From positions 62,001-126,000 of the forward strand of contig CAZIYJ010000008.1 of NCBI GenBank assembly GCA_964543475.1: 64,000 nucleotides of DNA. Direction: 5' to 3'. Made by a program: the position numbers and the translations under genes. Under the pieces are notes generated by a model, which made no database searches, was not told the origin of the DNA, and worked only from the letters and a program-made list of their open reading frames with translations. Within the stretch, counting starts at the first letter, position 1. The number at the start of each line of letters is the position of its first letter. This document shows, piece by piece, positions 16,335 through 24,405 of the stretch. This DNA is from JAYSYM01 sp964543475 (GTDB lineage Bacteria > Bdellovibrionota > Bdellovibrionia > Bdellovibrionales > JAMPXM01).

Positions 16335-17378
16335 CTACCTTTTGAAGGCTTGTTCTGGGTTTGGGACGTCTTCAAGAGTTCGACAGTAGTCGATGAACTT
16401 TGTGAAGTCGCGGCCGAGCTTGGTGAAGACGGCATCGAAGTCTGCAAGGTCTTGCATGTAGAGTTTGTATTGGAGCAAGTAGGCATTATTGAGTGTGCGA
16501 GCTTCGAAATCTTTTTGAATGTTAGTTCTGAGATTAGGTTTAACATTTTTGAAGTAACGATCTTGGATTTCTTTGAAGCGCGCTGTTCGCTCATCTTCAG
16601 ATATCGATTTTCCTGCCCGTTCTAGATACCACTTTTCGAGTGCGTCAAGCTCGGCAGAAATGAATGTCGAAAATATCTTTTCGTCTCCATTTTCCATCGA
16701 GATCGTTTTCAATGTCGAAGAAGCTTCGCCTTCGCGCGCAAGATAAAATCGTTCAGTACCAATGTTTCCGACAAAGGCGGCGAGCCGCTCGTTAAAGTCA
16801 GCTTCCGACTTGAAATACAAAGTCGCATGAACGTTTTCGTGGATAATCGTGTTTACCAGGTCATGATCCTTGTAGCGAAGCATGCTCGAGAGAACCGGGT
16901 CGTTGAACCAGCCAAGCGTGCTGTACGCTGAGACACCTCGCACGTGAACATCGAGGCCCTTTGCACGAAGCTCAGCGGCCTCTTCCTCAGCGCGTTCCTT
17001 AGTGGGAAATCCTTTGTATGGCAGTTCGCCTACCATCGGGAATTTCCAAAGATAGTGCTTCAGCTCATTTTTCGGAGAAGCACTCACGACGTAAGATACA
17101 AACGGCCGATTTAACTTAACGTAAGAAGTGTAGTTCTTATTTTTCTTTAAACCCAAAGACGTCTGTGAATATTCCTTCGCTTCAATTGCAATTCTTAGTT
17201 TCCGCTTATCTTCATCAGAGACACTCGGATCTTTTAGAACTTCGTCGATCGGCTTGCGAGCTAACAGAATTTCAACTTGTGAAGACGCAGAAGTGACGAG
17301 ATATCCGATCTGACAACCGGTCAAAAGAAAAGACGCGGTCGTTAGAAGGAGGAGGCTTCGCAGCTTTAAAAGAGCCAC
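16335..17378 (-). CDS. Predicted aminopeptidase lipoprotein (COG4324/PF10023-like)
   Basis: A 347-residue protein with a lipoprotein signal (LLLLTTASFLLTGCQ, lipobox LTGC). Downstream are features of the predicted aminopeptidase family: GYLVTSASSQVEILLARKPI, KHYLWKFPMVGELPYKGF, GVSAYSTLGWFNDPVLS and the metal-binding HENVHATLYFKSEADFNE near residue 180, which supplies the HExxH-like His/Glu residues and a downstream Glu. It should sit in the envelope and cleave peptides, though activity in this family is predicted rather than well shown. It overlaps the upstream beta-barrel gene by 13 bases. Confidence 0.85.
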   Translation of the reverse strand: MALLKLRSLLLLTTASFLLTGCQIGYLVTSASSQVEILLARKPIDEVLKDPSVSDEDKRKLRIAIEAKEYSQTSLGLKKNKNYTSYVKLNRPFVSYVVSASPKNELKHYLWKFPMVGELPYKGFPTKERAEEEAAELRAKGLDVHVRGVSAYSTLGWFNDPVLSSMLRYKDHDLVNTIIHENVHATLYFKSEADFNERLAAFVGNIGTERFYLAREGEASSTLKTISMENGDEKIFSTFISAELDALEKWYLERAGKSISEDERTARFKEIQDRYFKNVKPNLRTNIQKDFEARTLNNAYLLQYKLYMQDLADFDAVFTKLGRDFTKFIDYCRTLEDVPNPEQAFKR

Positions 17379-17947
17379 GAGATGCCTGCGCGGCCGGCAT
17401 AATCAATTTTTGAATTACGATTTTCTTTACCAATCGGTTGCGAACTCCAGCCATCAACTCCGAATTTTAAAGAAAGTGTTTGAGTGATCGCAATGCGAAA
17501 TCCAACTCCAGCGCTCGGAACAAACCCAGTTTCTTCTTGATAGGTTCGATTGGGAAAGCCACCAGCGATAACTTCGGTGATTTCTTTTTTAATCAAATAA
17601 CCTGCTCCGGCTTTTAAGTAGGGGCGAAGGACTGCGCCTTTTTCTCCGAACGTGTAAACGAAATCAAGTGAAGCCATGGTCGCAGAACTGACAAGCTCCT
17701 TTGTTGCGCCACTTGCAGCAGCGCCGACAACGGTTCGTCCATAGCCTTCTGTGTAACTCAGCTCGATTGCCGACATTTCATCAAAGAGGTAAGAAATTGA
17801 TCCTGTTATTGAATAGCTCTCACTGAAAATATCCGCGCCCACGTTTTGTTTGCGATAAGTTCCTGATGCGCCAACTTCAACAAAGCCGGCATGTGCCACT
17901 GATGAAGTAATGAAAGTAAAAAGAAGCGAAAATAGAGTGAGTTTCAT
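17366..17947 (-). CDS. Outer-membrane beta-barrel protein
   Basis: A 193-residue protein with signal peptide MKLTLFSLLFTFITSSVAHA and a mature part of alternating hydrophobic and polar residues and glycine turns (FVEVGASGTYRKQ, ITGSISYLFDEMSAIELS, VLRPYLKAGAGYLIKK, LSLKFGVDGWSSQP), ending in aromatic WLF, as in OmpA/OmpW-size eight-strand barrels. Likely an outer-membrane porin-like or adhesin-like protein. It belongs to a minus-strand envelope group with the TonB-like gene 51 bases upstream and the aminopeptidase downstream. Confidence 0.78.
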   Translation of the reverse strand: MKLTLFSLLFTFITSSVAHAGFVEVGASGTYRKQNVGADIFSESYSITGSISYLFDEMSAIELSYTEGYGRTVVGAAASGATKELVSSATMASLDFVYTFGEKGAVLRPYLKAGAGYLIKKEITEVIAGGFPNRTYQEETGFVPSAGVGFRIAITQTLSLKFGVDGWSSQPIGKENRNSKIDYAGRAGISWLF

Positions 17948-17998
17948 TCCCTAATTTTATCAAAACCGAGGGAGGAAATAGGTCTAGAAGAGGGCCAG

Positions 17999-18910
17999 TT
18001 ATTCGGCGTCGGCGAATTGGCTTGGGCCGATCTCGACTGTAATGCCGTAGTTTAAGTGAATGTATCCATCACTCTGAATCATGTCGGCGGGAGGGTGCGG
18101 GATCTGCTTAGCGCGGCGGAAAGCCTGAGCAAGGGCCAAATCAACTCCCTTAACTCCGCTACTTTCGCGAAGAATTGATTTTTCGTAGGTTCCATCTGGT
18201 CGCAAAAGAATTTCGTAACGAGCGTTGAACTCTTTGGTGCCAAAAATTCGATGGGTATTTTGGTAAGTGTAAATGGCAGCGCGGACAAAATTTTCCCAGT
18301 GCGGATAAATTCGCTCATCGGTGCGCTGATAGAATCCAAAATAAACAAATCGATCGGTGTTGAGTGCTGTGATTTTTCCGATTTTGATATCGGGCGCCGC
18401 ATAGGCAAAAGTTGATTTTCCTTGATCAAGAGCAGCGCCAGAAATTCTTGGCAACGCTAAAGGCTTGAGCTCAGCTCCCTTTTCGTTTTTCTCTCCGAGT
18501 GCCACTTCACCGTGCTCAAAACTTTTAATCGCAGCAATGCCAAATTTTTTCGGCTCAGAATTATTGCCGACAACTGACTGAGTTTTTTGCGCGCGTTCTT
18601 CGCGATTTGCATTCTGACCTGTATCAGCTGCGCGAGTTTGCTCAAGAACAGTGACGTCTTCATCAGAGATAAATTGTTTTTTGACGTCTTTTTTTATTTT
18701 GAATTTTTCAGGAATTTGAACTTTTCCTGCAAATATCTGAGCTTCGCGCTCATCTTGAGTTTTCTTTTTGGGTTCAGTTTCGATTAACTCGACTATTGAG
18801 GTCTTGCTTACGCGGGCCGGAGAAAAATACGGAACAATAACAGTGGCAACGGTGCCGCCGAAAATATGCAGACTTAAGCTAAGGAAGAGAAAGCCCCAGA
18901 TCCTGTTCAC
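17999..18910 (-). CDS. TonB-like energy-transducer protein
   Basis: A 303-residue protein with one N-terminal membrane anchor (WGFLFLSLSLHIFGGTVATV), a long charged, partly disordered periplasmic linker and a C-terminal domain from about residue 200 resembling the TonB fold: YEILLRPDGTYEKSILRESS, GVKGVDLALAQAFRRAKQI and a final beta segment. TonB proteins couple the inner-membrane ExbB/ExbD motor to outer-membrane partners. No exbB/exbD lies alongside; the AglR/Q/S-like genes at 49-51 kb are the only motor subunits seen in this window. The neighbouring beta-barrel could be its partner, by inference. Confidence 0.75.
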   Translation of the reverse strand: MNRIWGFLFLSLSLHIFGGTVATVIVPYFSPARVSKTSIVELIETEPKKKTQDEREAQIFAGKVQIPEKFKIKKDVKKQFISDEDVTVLEQTRAADTGQNANREERAQKTQSVVGNNSEPKKFGIAAIKSFEHGEVALGEKNEKGAELKPLALPRISGAALDQGKSTFAYAAPDIKIGKITALNTDRFVYFGFYQRTDERIYPHWENFVRAAIYTYQNTHRIFGTKEFNARYEILLRPDGTYEKSILRESSGVKGVDLALAQAFRRAKQIPHPPADMIQSDGYIHLNYGITVEIGPSQFADAE

Positions 18911-19083
18911 GAGGAGAAGTATAGGCAGCCGCTTTTGCCATTGTCTATCTATTGGACTGGTATTGGGTCGGGCTATGTAATTTCGAGATAATAAGCGATT
19001 TAATGCAGCTAGCAGACCCCGTAAAAGTGACTCAAGTTAGGACGGGTGCCCTCCGATAAGTTGTATGTCCCGGGGGGGAATGA

Positions 19084-19611
19084 ATGAATAAATCTAATAA
19101 TGTCATCGACTTAAAGTCACGTCTTCAAGCCAAAGCAGGAACTGAGAGCAAAAAAAACAAAAACTCTGCATCGGCTCCAGTAGTTGACATGACAGAACGT
19201 CGAAACGAGATCCTCTCAAGCGAACGCCGCACAGTACGCCGAACGATTTTGTCGGAGTTTGTCGGAGCTTGTATTGTGGTTCCGCAAAAAGGACTACAAA
19301 AAGTAGCTCTTTACGATATTTCTGAAAATGGTCTCGCGTTCGATATGGATCCTGAACTCGGAAAATTCGTAAATGGCGAAGAAGTTGCGATGCGAGTTTA
19401 TTTAAATCATCAGACTTACTTCCCCTTCATTTTAAAAGTTGCAAACGTTCGTTTCATTAATGACGAGGGCGTTCATCGCCACGGCGCAAATTTTATTAAG
19501 GGAACAGTGAACGACGAAGCTCTTCACCATTTCGTAAAGTTCATTGAGACGGTGAGCGCAAGTCTCCATACTGACCACGGCGATGTGATGGTCTCAAATT
19601 TACGAAAGTAA
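19084..19611 (+). CDS. PilZ-domain protein (c-di-GMP receptor)
   Basis: A 175-residue protein. The first 50 residues are a Lys/Ser/Ala-rich, probably disordered leader. The PilZ domain follows with the c-di-GMP-binding arginines in SSERRTVRRTILSEF (RxxxR-type) and the DISENGLAFDM motif (DxSxxG) about 35 residues later; strands continue through YFPFILKVANVRFI. With all ligand motifs present it should bind c-di-GMP. It may respond to the DgcB-like cyclase encoded 5 kb away, but that is inference. A very G-rich CCCGGGGGGG precedes the start. Confidence 0.85.
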   Translation: MNKSNNVIDLKSRLQAKAGTESKKNKNSASAPVVDMTERRNEILSSERRTVRRTILSEFVGACIVVPQKGLQKVALYDISENGLAFDMDPELGKFVNGEEVAMRVYLNHQTYFPFILKVANVRFINDEGVHRHGANFIKGTVNDEALHHFVKFIETVSASLHTDHGDVMVSNLRK

Positions 19612-19616
19612 ATTCA

Positions 19617-19776
19617 AAGGCAAGATGGCAAGAAGCCATGACGGTCGAAGGTAAGAAGACATGACGGGCAAAGGTTAAAAAGGCGGCAGAAATGCTGCCT
19701 TTTTCAATTCGCCTTTACCCTTAACCTTCATGCCTCCCGCCTTCTTGGCTTCATGCCTACTTGCCTCCATGCCTTT
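19617..19776. repeat. Long imperfect inverted repeat of GGCATGA/GGCAAGAAG units
   Basis: Left arm 19617-19676 (GGCAAGATGGCAAGAAGCCA and similar units) and right arm 19709-19775 (CTTCATGCCTCCCGCC and similar) are complementary with mismatches, and they enclose a compact terminator. The words match those at 14221-14340 and 59337-59382. Confidence 0.72.
19677..19704 (+). terminator. Intrinsic terminator after the PilZ gene
   Basis: AAAAAGGCGGCAG pairs with CTGCCTTTTT around AAATG, with one bulge, and has A-rich and T-rich flanks that would work on both strands. It is the central hairpin of the longer inverted repeat. Confidence 0.8.
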
Positions 19777-19851
19777 ATGTGTTTTTCCTTGTTCTTTTCG
19801 CCAGCTTAGACTGCAATAGAAGCAGCTCTTCGTTGAGCAAGGAGGCCTGAG

Positions 19852-21159
19852 TTGCCAAACAGCCGACACGTGGTCATTGACACAAACGTAATCCTTTTCG
19901 ATGCCCAAGCAATTTTCAAATTTCGAGATGCCGATGTTTATATTCCTATTTCGGTTATTGAAGAGATTGATAATTTTAAACGTGATCTTGGTGAAAACGG
20001 GCGAAACGCTCGTCACTTCTCTCGACAAATTGACGTGCTCAGAGCCAAGGGACCTCTCGCAAAGGGTGTAAAGACCGACAACTCTGAGTCGCGAATCTTC
20101 GTGACGATCGACATGATGGTCGACGGAATGCCAAAAGAACTCAACGCTGACAAAGCTGATAACCGGATTTTAGGAACTGCACTTTACCTTCAAAAGGCAG
20201 GCAAGACTGTCGAGCTCATTACGAAAGATATTAATCTTCGAATCAAAGCTGACGTTTTCGGAGTGAATGCAAAAGATTACGAACCGGAGCGCGTACCAGT
20301 TGATGAAATGTATCTCGGCTACGAAGAAGTCGATGCCGAAGCCGACATGATCAACGAATTTTATAATAATAAAATTGTGCAGGGAAATCAGTTCAACTTA
20401 AAAAACAACGAATACGTTGTTATGAAAGATAAATCGAACGAGAACCACAGTGCGATCGGAAAATACAGCGAGAAAGAGGGCGGAATCATTCCACTTCTTC
20501 GAAGCGGCGAGAGTATCTGGGGTATCCATCCACGTAACGTAGAACAAACGTTTGCAATGGATTGTCTACTCAACGATGAAATTATGTTTGTCTCACTAGT
20601 TGGAAAAGCTGGTACCGGAAAAACTTTGATGGCACTCGCTGCAGGTCTTTACAAGACTCTTGATGAAGGTCGATTTCAGCGATTGCTTGTCAGTCGTCCA
20701 ATCTTCCCAATGGGCCGAGACATCGGTTACTTACCAGGGGACGTTGAGCAAAAGTTAAATCCTTGGATGCAGCCGATCTTCGATAACGTTGAGTTTTTGA
20801 TGGGAGCAGATAAAAAAGCTGCAGGCCGCGCACAAGAGTTAATCAATCAAGGCATGCTCAACATCGAGCCGCTCACTTACATTCGCGGTCGAAGTATTCC
20901 TAATCAGTACTTGATCGTGGATGAAGCTCAGAACTTAACTCCGCATGAAATTAAAACTATCGTCACTCGAGCCGGCCAAGGAACAAAAGTTGTTCTGACA
21001 GGCGATGCTTACCAGATCGATAACCCTTACGTTGATAGCGCAACAAGCGGATTAACTTACGCAGTTGAGCGTTTCAAGGGACAAAAAATTTCTGCTCACG
21101 TCACTCTTCAAAAAGGTGAACGTTCAGAGCTTGCGGAACTTGCTGCTAACATTCTTTAG
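19852..21159 (+). CDS. PIN-PhoH2 family ATPase/ribonuclease
   Basis: A 435-residue protein with an N-terminal PIN nuclease domain (HVVIDTNVILFD, EEIDNFKRDLGENGRNAR, ADNRILGTAL) and a C-terminal PhoH ATPase domain with Walker A GKAGTGKTLMALAAGL near residue 250, LVSRPIFPMGRDIGYLPGD and Walker B YLIVDEAQNLTPHE. PhoH2 proteins of this architecture are RNA helicase/ribonucleases in studied bacteria. The start is TTG at 19852, supported by AAGGAGG six bases upstream; no nearby ATG fits. It is followed after eight bases by a small secreted-protein gene. Confidence 0.92.
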   Translation: MPNSRHVVIDTNVILFDAQAIFKFRDADVYIPISVIEEIDNFKRDLGENGRNARHFSRQIDVLRAKGPLAKGVKTDNSESRIFVTIDMMVDGMPKELNADKADNRILGTALYLQKAGKTVELITKDINLRIKADVFGVNAKDYEPERVPVDEMYLGYEEVDAEADMINEFYNNKIVQGNQFNLKNNEYVVMKDKSNENHSAIGKYSEKEGGIIPLLRSGESIWGIHPRNVEQTFAMDCLLNDEIMFVSLVGKAGTGKTLMALAAGLYKTLDEGRFQRLLVSRPIFPMGRDIGYLPGDVEQKLNPWMQPIFDNVEFLMGADKKAAGRAQELINQGMLNIEPLTYIRGRSIPNQYLIVDEAQNLTPHEIKTIVTRAGQGTKVVLTGDAYQIDNPYVDSATSGLTYAVERFKGQKISAHVTLQKGERSELAELAANIL

Positions 21160-21167
21160 GAGATTCT

Positions 21168-21563
21168 ATGAAGTCTTTAGCGTTTCTTTTTTCTTTCTTG
21201 TTCACAGTGAACGCGTTTGCTTGCGGAGCAAAGTACGAATTGCAAACTGAGCTTGAGATCGATGGCAAAACTATTAGTCCGAAGATGATCACCACTTTCG
21301 GCGAAACGACAAAAAGCGAAAGCAAAGACGGCGATATCAAAACCACTTTGCAAGTAGTGGCGAATGAAGTTTGGGACGAGAAGCATCAAGGCGACGCTTT
21401 AAAGCTTGAGTTCAAGGTCTATCAAAGCCAAGGGCGAAAAACATTGGTCGATTCTAAGCCGACCATCATTGCTCGTTTTGGTGAACCTGCAGAGATAACT
21501 TTGTCCGAAGATAAGCCGGGTTCAAAGCCGCTACGACTCAAAGTTACCGCAAAGAAAATCTAA
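21168..21563 (+). CDS. Small secreted protein of unknown function
   Basis: A 131-residue protein with signal peptide MKSLAFLFSFLFTVNAFA and a free cysteine just after it (CGAKYELQTELEIDG). The mature part is a single beta-rich domain with repeated short strands (KMITTFGETTKSES, LKLEFKVYQSQGRKTL, TIIARFGEPAEITLS), which suggests a small immunoglobulin-like or beta-sandwich periplasmic protein. A good AGGAG lies upstream of the ATG. It is probably cotranscribed with the PhoH gene and the tiny lipoprotein that follows. No family recognised. Confidence 0.72.
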   Translation: MKSLAFLFSFLFTVNAFACGAKYELQTELEIDGKTISPKMITTFGETTKSESKDGDIKTTLQVVANEVWDEKHQGDALKLEFKVYQSQGRKTLVDSKPTIIARFGEPAEITLSEDKPGSKPLRLKVTAKKI

Positions 21564-21566
21564 AAC

Positions 21567-21707
21567 GTGATCATTCGTTTATTGGTTATGGCTCTAGTGC
21601 TGAGCCTAGCAGGCTGTTCAACTTCTGACGTTAAAGTCGAAGTTGATAACAACCCAACTCAAGGCATGAGCCCAATGCAAAAACGCGTTTGGGCTTCGCC
21701 GTTATAA
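21567..21707 (+). CDS. 46-residue lipoprotein
   Basis: A short frame from GTG 21567, starting four bases after the preceding stop and ending two bases before the convergent SlyD gene. It has a textbook lipoprotein signal: basic N-terminus, hydrophobic LLVMALVLSLAGC with lipobox LAGC, then a 30-residue mature tail (STSDVKVEVDNNPTQGMS and on to the C-terminus). The complete lipobox in a frame exactly filling the gap makes it likely real, despite a weak ribosome-binding site; translation may be coupled to the gene before it. Function unknown. Confidence 0.65.
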   Translation: MIIRLLVMALVLSLAGCSTSDVKVEVDNNPTQGMSPMQKRVWASPL

Positions 21708-21708
21708 T

Positions 21709-22182
21709 CTAGTGGTGGTGGCCGCCGGGGCCGTGTGCATGTCCGTGCTGAACTTCTTCAGCCGTTGCGTCTCTTACTTCAGAGATTTCAACATCGAAAT
21801 TTAAATCTTGGCCAGCAAGCGGGTGATTCCCGTCGACTGTCACGTGTGAGTCGGTGACGTTAGTCACGACTACAACTTGTGATGGTCCGCCGCCGCTATC
21901 GGCGTGAAAGCGATCGCCAACTTCGACATCTTTTTTCGGAATATTTTCTCGCGGAACTTCGACGATCAAGTCTTTGCTGAATTCGCCGTAAGCTTGCGCT
22001 GCCGGAACGTGAACCGATTTTTTATCGCCGACTTTTAGACCTTTTAGAGCGTCCTCGAGACCCGGAATAATCTGTCCAACACCCTCAAGATATGAAAGTG
22101 GTTCTTCGCCGAATGACGACTCGAGAGTCTGGCCTTTGGCGTCTTTTAGAGTGTAGTGGAAGCTAACGACTTTTGGTTGCAT
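21709..22182 (-). CDS. slyD: FKBP-type peptidyl-prolyl isomerase, SlyD-like
   Basis: A 157-residue prolyl isomerase and chaperone. The FKBP core is VSFHYTLKDAKGQTLESS, GVGQIIPGLEDALKGLKVGD and, after the insert-in-flap domain (YGEFSKDLIVEVPREN), NHPLAGQDLNFDVEISEV. The C-terminal tail is histidine-rich (HGHAHGPGGHHH), which in SlyD binds nickel. ATG 22182 is chosen because AAGGAG lies five bases upstream; longer in-frame starts run into a large palindrome and are unlikely. That palindrome (22195-22262) sits in the 5' leader. Confidence 0.9.
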   Translation of the reverse strand: MQPKVVSFHYTLKDAKGQTLESSFGEEPLSYLEGVGQIIPGLEDALKGLKVGDKKSVHVPAAQAYGEFSKDLIVEVPRENIPKKDVEVGDRFHADSGGGPSQVVVVTNVTDSHVTVDGNHPLAGQDLNFDVEISEVRDATAEEVQHGHAHGPGGHHH

Positions 22183-22194
22183 GCGAACTCCTTC

Positions 22195-22262
22195 AAAGGC
22201 GTCGTACACCCAAAATCCACGCAGTACCAAGGTCGCGTGGATTTTGGGTGTACGACGCCTTT
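22195..22262. repeat. 28-bp perfect palindrome with 12-base loop
   Basis: Bases 22195-22222 are the exact reverse complement of 22235-22262, around a 12-base spacer. With one bulged base the stem extends three further pairs. It begins one base from the slyD ribosome-binding site on the minus strand and lies between divergent genes. There is only a short T run at one end, so a simple terminator role is not obvious. Confidence 0.92.
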
Positions 22263-22376
22263 TGAAACTAGCGGTGGCTAGACGTTAAGTCAAACAGAGT
22301 GTCTACCGATGAGACTGTAAGCGAAAAACTCGCAAGGACCCGCGTACTTAGTCGCTTATGAATAGGGGAACGGTAA

Positions 22377-22658
22377 ATGCTTTTACAGGGAAACTTACAA
22401 GCAGTTTTTGACGCCCTTTACGAAATGGGAATCATAGATCCCGTTTTAAAAATGGATTGGAAAGAAGCAAAGTCGAACCAATCTCATCAGATGAGATTTC
22501 AAGTTCGAAGAGCAATGGCAGTCGTACAACATTGCCAAAATGATGTTCAACAATTAATAACCGAACTTGGAAGTTTCGACGACGAAACACTTCAAGGCTT
22601 AGCAATGGAGGTGGCTCGTGAATACGCAGATTTTCATGGACGCACATCTTTACAGTAA
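22377..22658 (+). CDS. Hypothetical 93-residue protein
   Basis: A small soluble, mostly helical protein (LQAVFDALYEMGIIDPVLKM, RFQVRRAMAVVQHCQND, LQGLAMEVAREYADFHG) with no signal peptide or membrane helix. The ATG is preceded by AGGGGA. The 3' end overlaps the cupredoxin-like gene by 41 bases, and that gene's ribosome-binding site (GGAGG) lies inside this frame, so the two are translationally linked. No family recognised; it may be a small helper for the following secreted protein or the CpaF-like ATPase. Confidence 0.65.
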   Translation: MLLQGNLQAVFDALYEMGIIDPVLKMDWKEAKSNQSHQMRFQVRRAMAVVQHCQNDVQQLITELGSFDDETLQGLAMEVAREYADFHGRTSLQ

Positions 22659-23259
22659 AAGTTTAGTAGCGGCAGTAGTAGTCGCAGGAACGCTCTTCAC
22701 CTCAGCAGCTCATGCTGAATGGAAAGTCGATCTATCACGAAGACAAAAAGAGATTCGTCACAGTGATATGAACGGCGGAGCCTCAGGCGAAGCGTACATG
22801 GGGACTACTAGCTCGCGAAGCCCAGCTTCAACGCAACCGATGTTTGCGAATGACGGGCAATATACCGAGCCAGCACCGGTGAAGTGGCCAACAGCTGAGC
22901 TTCCGGCACCTGCTCCGCACGCCATGAGTTTCGATGCAAGTGAGCCAGTGACTGAAGTTGTGATTATGAACACGCAAAAAGGCTTCGTTCCAAACACTCT
23001 TCGTTTGCGCAAAGATGTGAAATACAAAGTTCACGTTGTTAACGTAAACGAAAAAGAGAAGAACATTAGCTTCGTGCTTGATGGTTTCTCGGAACACCAA
23101 TCCACTTACTACGGAAAAGTGAAGAGCTTCTACCTTCAGCCAACACGTGAGGGTGTTTACTCTTTCAATTGCCCAGAAACTTCAATCGAAGGTCGACTTG
23201 TTGTGTTTGCTCCTCCGGGTGCAGCCAATATCCGAACGCCAGCCAGCGAAGGAAAGTAG
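22618..23259 (+). CDS. Secreted cupredoxin-like domain protein
   Basis: A 213-residue protein exported by an N-terminal signal (SLVAAVVVAGTLFTSAAHA). The C-terminal 100 residues have a cupredoxin-type Greek-key pattern: VVIMNTQKGFVPNTLRLRKD, YKVHVVNVNEKEKNISFVLD and GVYSFNCPETSIEGRLVVF. The cysteine in NCPE could be the copper ligand, but the full His-Cys-His-Met set is not obvious, so metal binding is doubtful. The start is GTG 22618 with GGAGG upstream; ATG 22636 is an alternative. The gene ends two bases before the CpaF-like ATPase start. Confidence 0.7.
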   Translation: MNTQIFMDAHLYSKSLVAAVVVAGTLFTSAAHAEWKVDLSRRQKEIRHSDMNGGASGEAYMGTTSSRSPASTQPMFANDGQYTEPAPVKWPTAELPAPAPHAMSFDASEPVTEVVIMNTQKGFVPNTLRLRKDVKYKVHVVNVNEKEKNISFVLDGFSEHQSTYYGKVKSFYLQPTREGVYSFNCPETSIEGRLVVFAPPGAANIRTPASEGK

Positions 23260-23261
23260 CG

Positions 23262-24389
23262 ATGTCTTCGTCTGCTCCTCAGGCTCTCCAAGTTTTTCAG
23301 GACGCGATCAAAGATTATCTGCGTCCTGTTTTGCCGTTATGGGAAGACCCAACGGTCACGGAGATCCTTATCAACGGATTCGATCAAATCTTCGTTGAGA
23401 GAAAAGGGAAGTTAGAAAAAACTGATGTTAGTTTTAGATCTGAAGATGACTTGATGGCCGCGGTGAATGCAATTTCACAAAGTGTCGGCCGCCGAATCAA
23501 TCTCGAAGAACCACGTCTAGATGCCCGTTTGCCAGATGGCTCACGCATTCACGTTGTAATTCCACCTCTTGCGCGCACACGCGGAGCAGTGGTGAGTATT
23601 CGAAAATTTACTCAAAGTAATATCAATTTCAAAGACTACATCAAGCTTGGTGCGATCAGTCCTGATGCCGCAAATTTTTTAGATATCTGCATGTTCCTCG
23701 GAAAAAATATTTTGGTGAGTGGTGGCACCGGTTCAGGCAAAACAACATTGCTTGGTCTTTTGTGCTCACGTATTCCAAAAGGTCAGCGAGTCATCGTGAT
23801 CGAAGACGCAACCGAACTTAGTATCGACTACGAACACGTTGTGTTTTTCGAAACGCGCATGCCGAACGAACAAGGTAAGTACGAAGTAAGCATGAGAGAT
23901 CTCTTGAAGAGCTCTCTTCGACTAAGACCTGATCGTATTATCGTCGGCGAAGTTCGCGGAGCTGAAGGTATGGAGCTCATCCAGGCGATGAACACAGGCC
24001 ACAAAGGCTGCCTAGGAACTATACATGCTAACTCAGCAAACGATGCACTTGTGCGTCTCGAGTCTTTAGCCCTCGGTGCTGATGGAAAAATTTCAGAGAA
24101 AGCTCTCCAGTACTCGATCAGCTCAGCAATTGATCTTGTTGTTCAAATCTCTCGCCTCCAGGACGGCTCTAGACGCATTGTGTCTATCAGTGAAGTTAAG
24201 GGGTTAGACGACGAGATGAACTACGATGTGGTTCCGATTTTCCACATGCCTCACTTGGTTCGGGCTCAAGACGGAAAGCTTATTGGCCAAATAGAGCCAA
24301 CTGGCGAAATTCCTTCGTTTATGCCGGAAATCGAAGACAACAGGATTCCATTCCCACGATCAAAGTTCTTTGCTCCAAAAGCGTCGTAG
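23262..24389 (+). CDS. CpaF-family secretion/pilus ATPase
   Basis: A 375-residue AAA+ ATPase of the type II/IV secretion superfamily. The N-terminal domain has PLWEDPTVTEILINGFDQIF and the linker RLPDGSRIHVVIPP; the ATPase domain has ISGGTGSGKTTLLGLL-type Walker A (SGGTGSGKTTLLGLL), the Asp box VIEDATELSI, Walker B RIIVGEVRGAEGMELIQAM and the His box TIHANSANDALVRLE. CpaF proteins drive Flp/Tad pili, but no tad, flp or prepilin peptidase gene lies here. It is preceded by the cupredoxin-like gene and followed by an unknown gene. A six-base-pair hairpin spans its stop codon. Confidence 0.9.
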   Translation: MSSSAPQALQVFQDAIKDYLRPVLPLWEDPTVTEILINGFDQIFVERKGKLEKTDVSFRSEDDLMAAVNAISQSVGRRINLEEPRLDARLPDGSRIHVVIPPLARTRGAVVSIRKFTQSNINFKDYIKLGAISPDAANFLDICMFLGKNILVSGGTGSGKTTLLGLLCSRIPKGQRVIVIEDATELSIDYEHVVFFETRMPNEQGKYEVSMRDLLKSSLRLRPDRIIVGEVRGAEGMELIQAMNTGHKGCLGTIHANSANDALVRLESLALGADGKISEKALQYSISSAIDLVVQISRLQDGSRRIVSISEVKGLDDEMNYDVVPIFHMPHLVRAQDGKLIGQIEPTGEIPSFMPEIEDNRIPFPRSKFFAPKAS

Positions 24390-24405
24390 GTGCTACACCC
24401 TACGC

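Noticed and set aside
16265..16625. Frames on both strands overlapping the end of the aminopeptidase gene
   Set aside because: Low-complexity shadows of the real minus-strand gene without independent start signals.
19000..19083. Possible c-di-GMP riboswitch before the PilZ gene
   Set aside because: The region has a G-rich end and some pairing, but the GEMM core motifs and tetraloop/receptor pattern are not recognisable.
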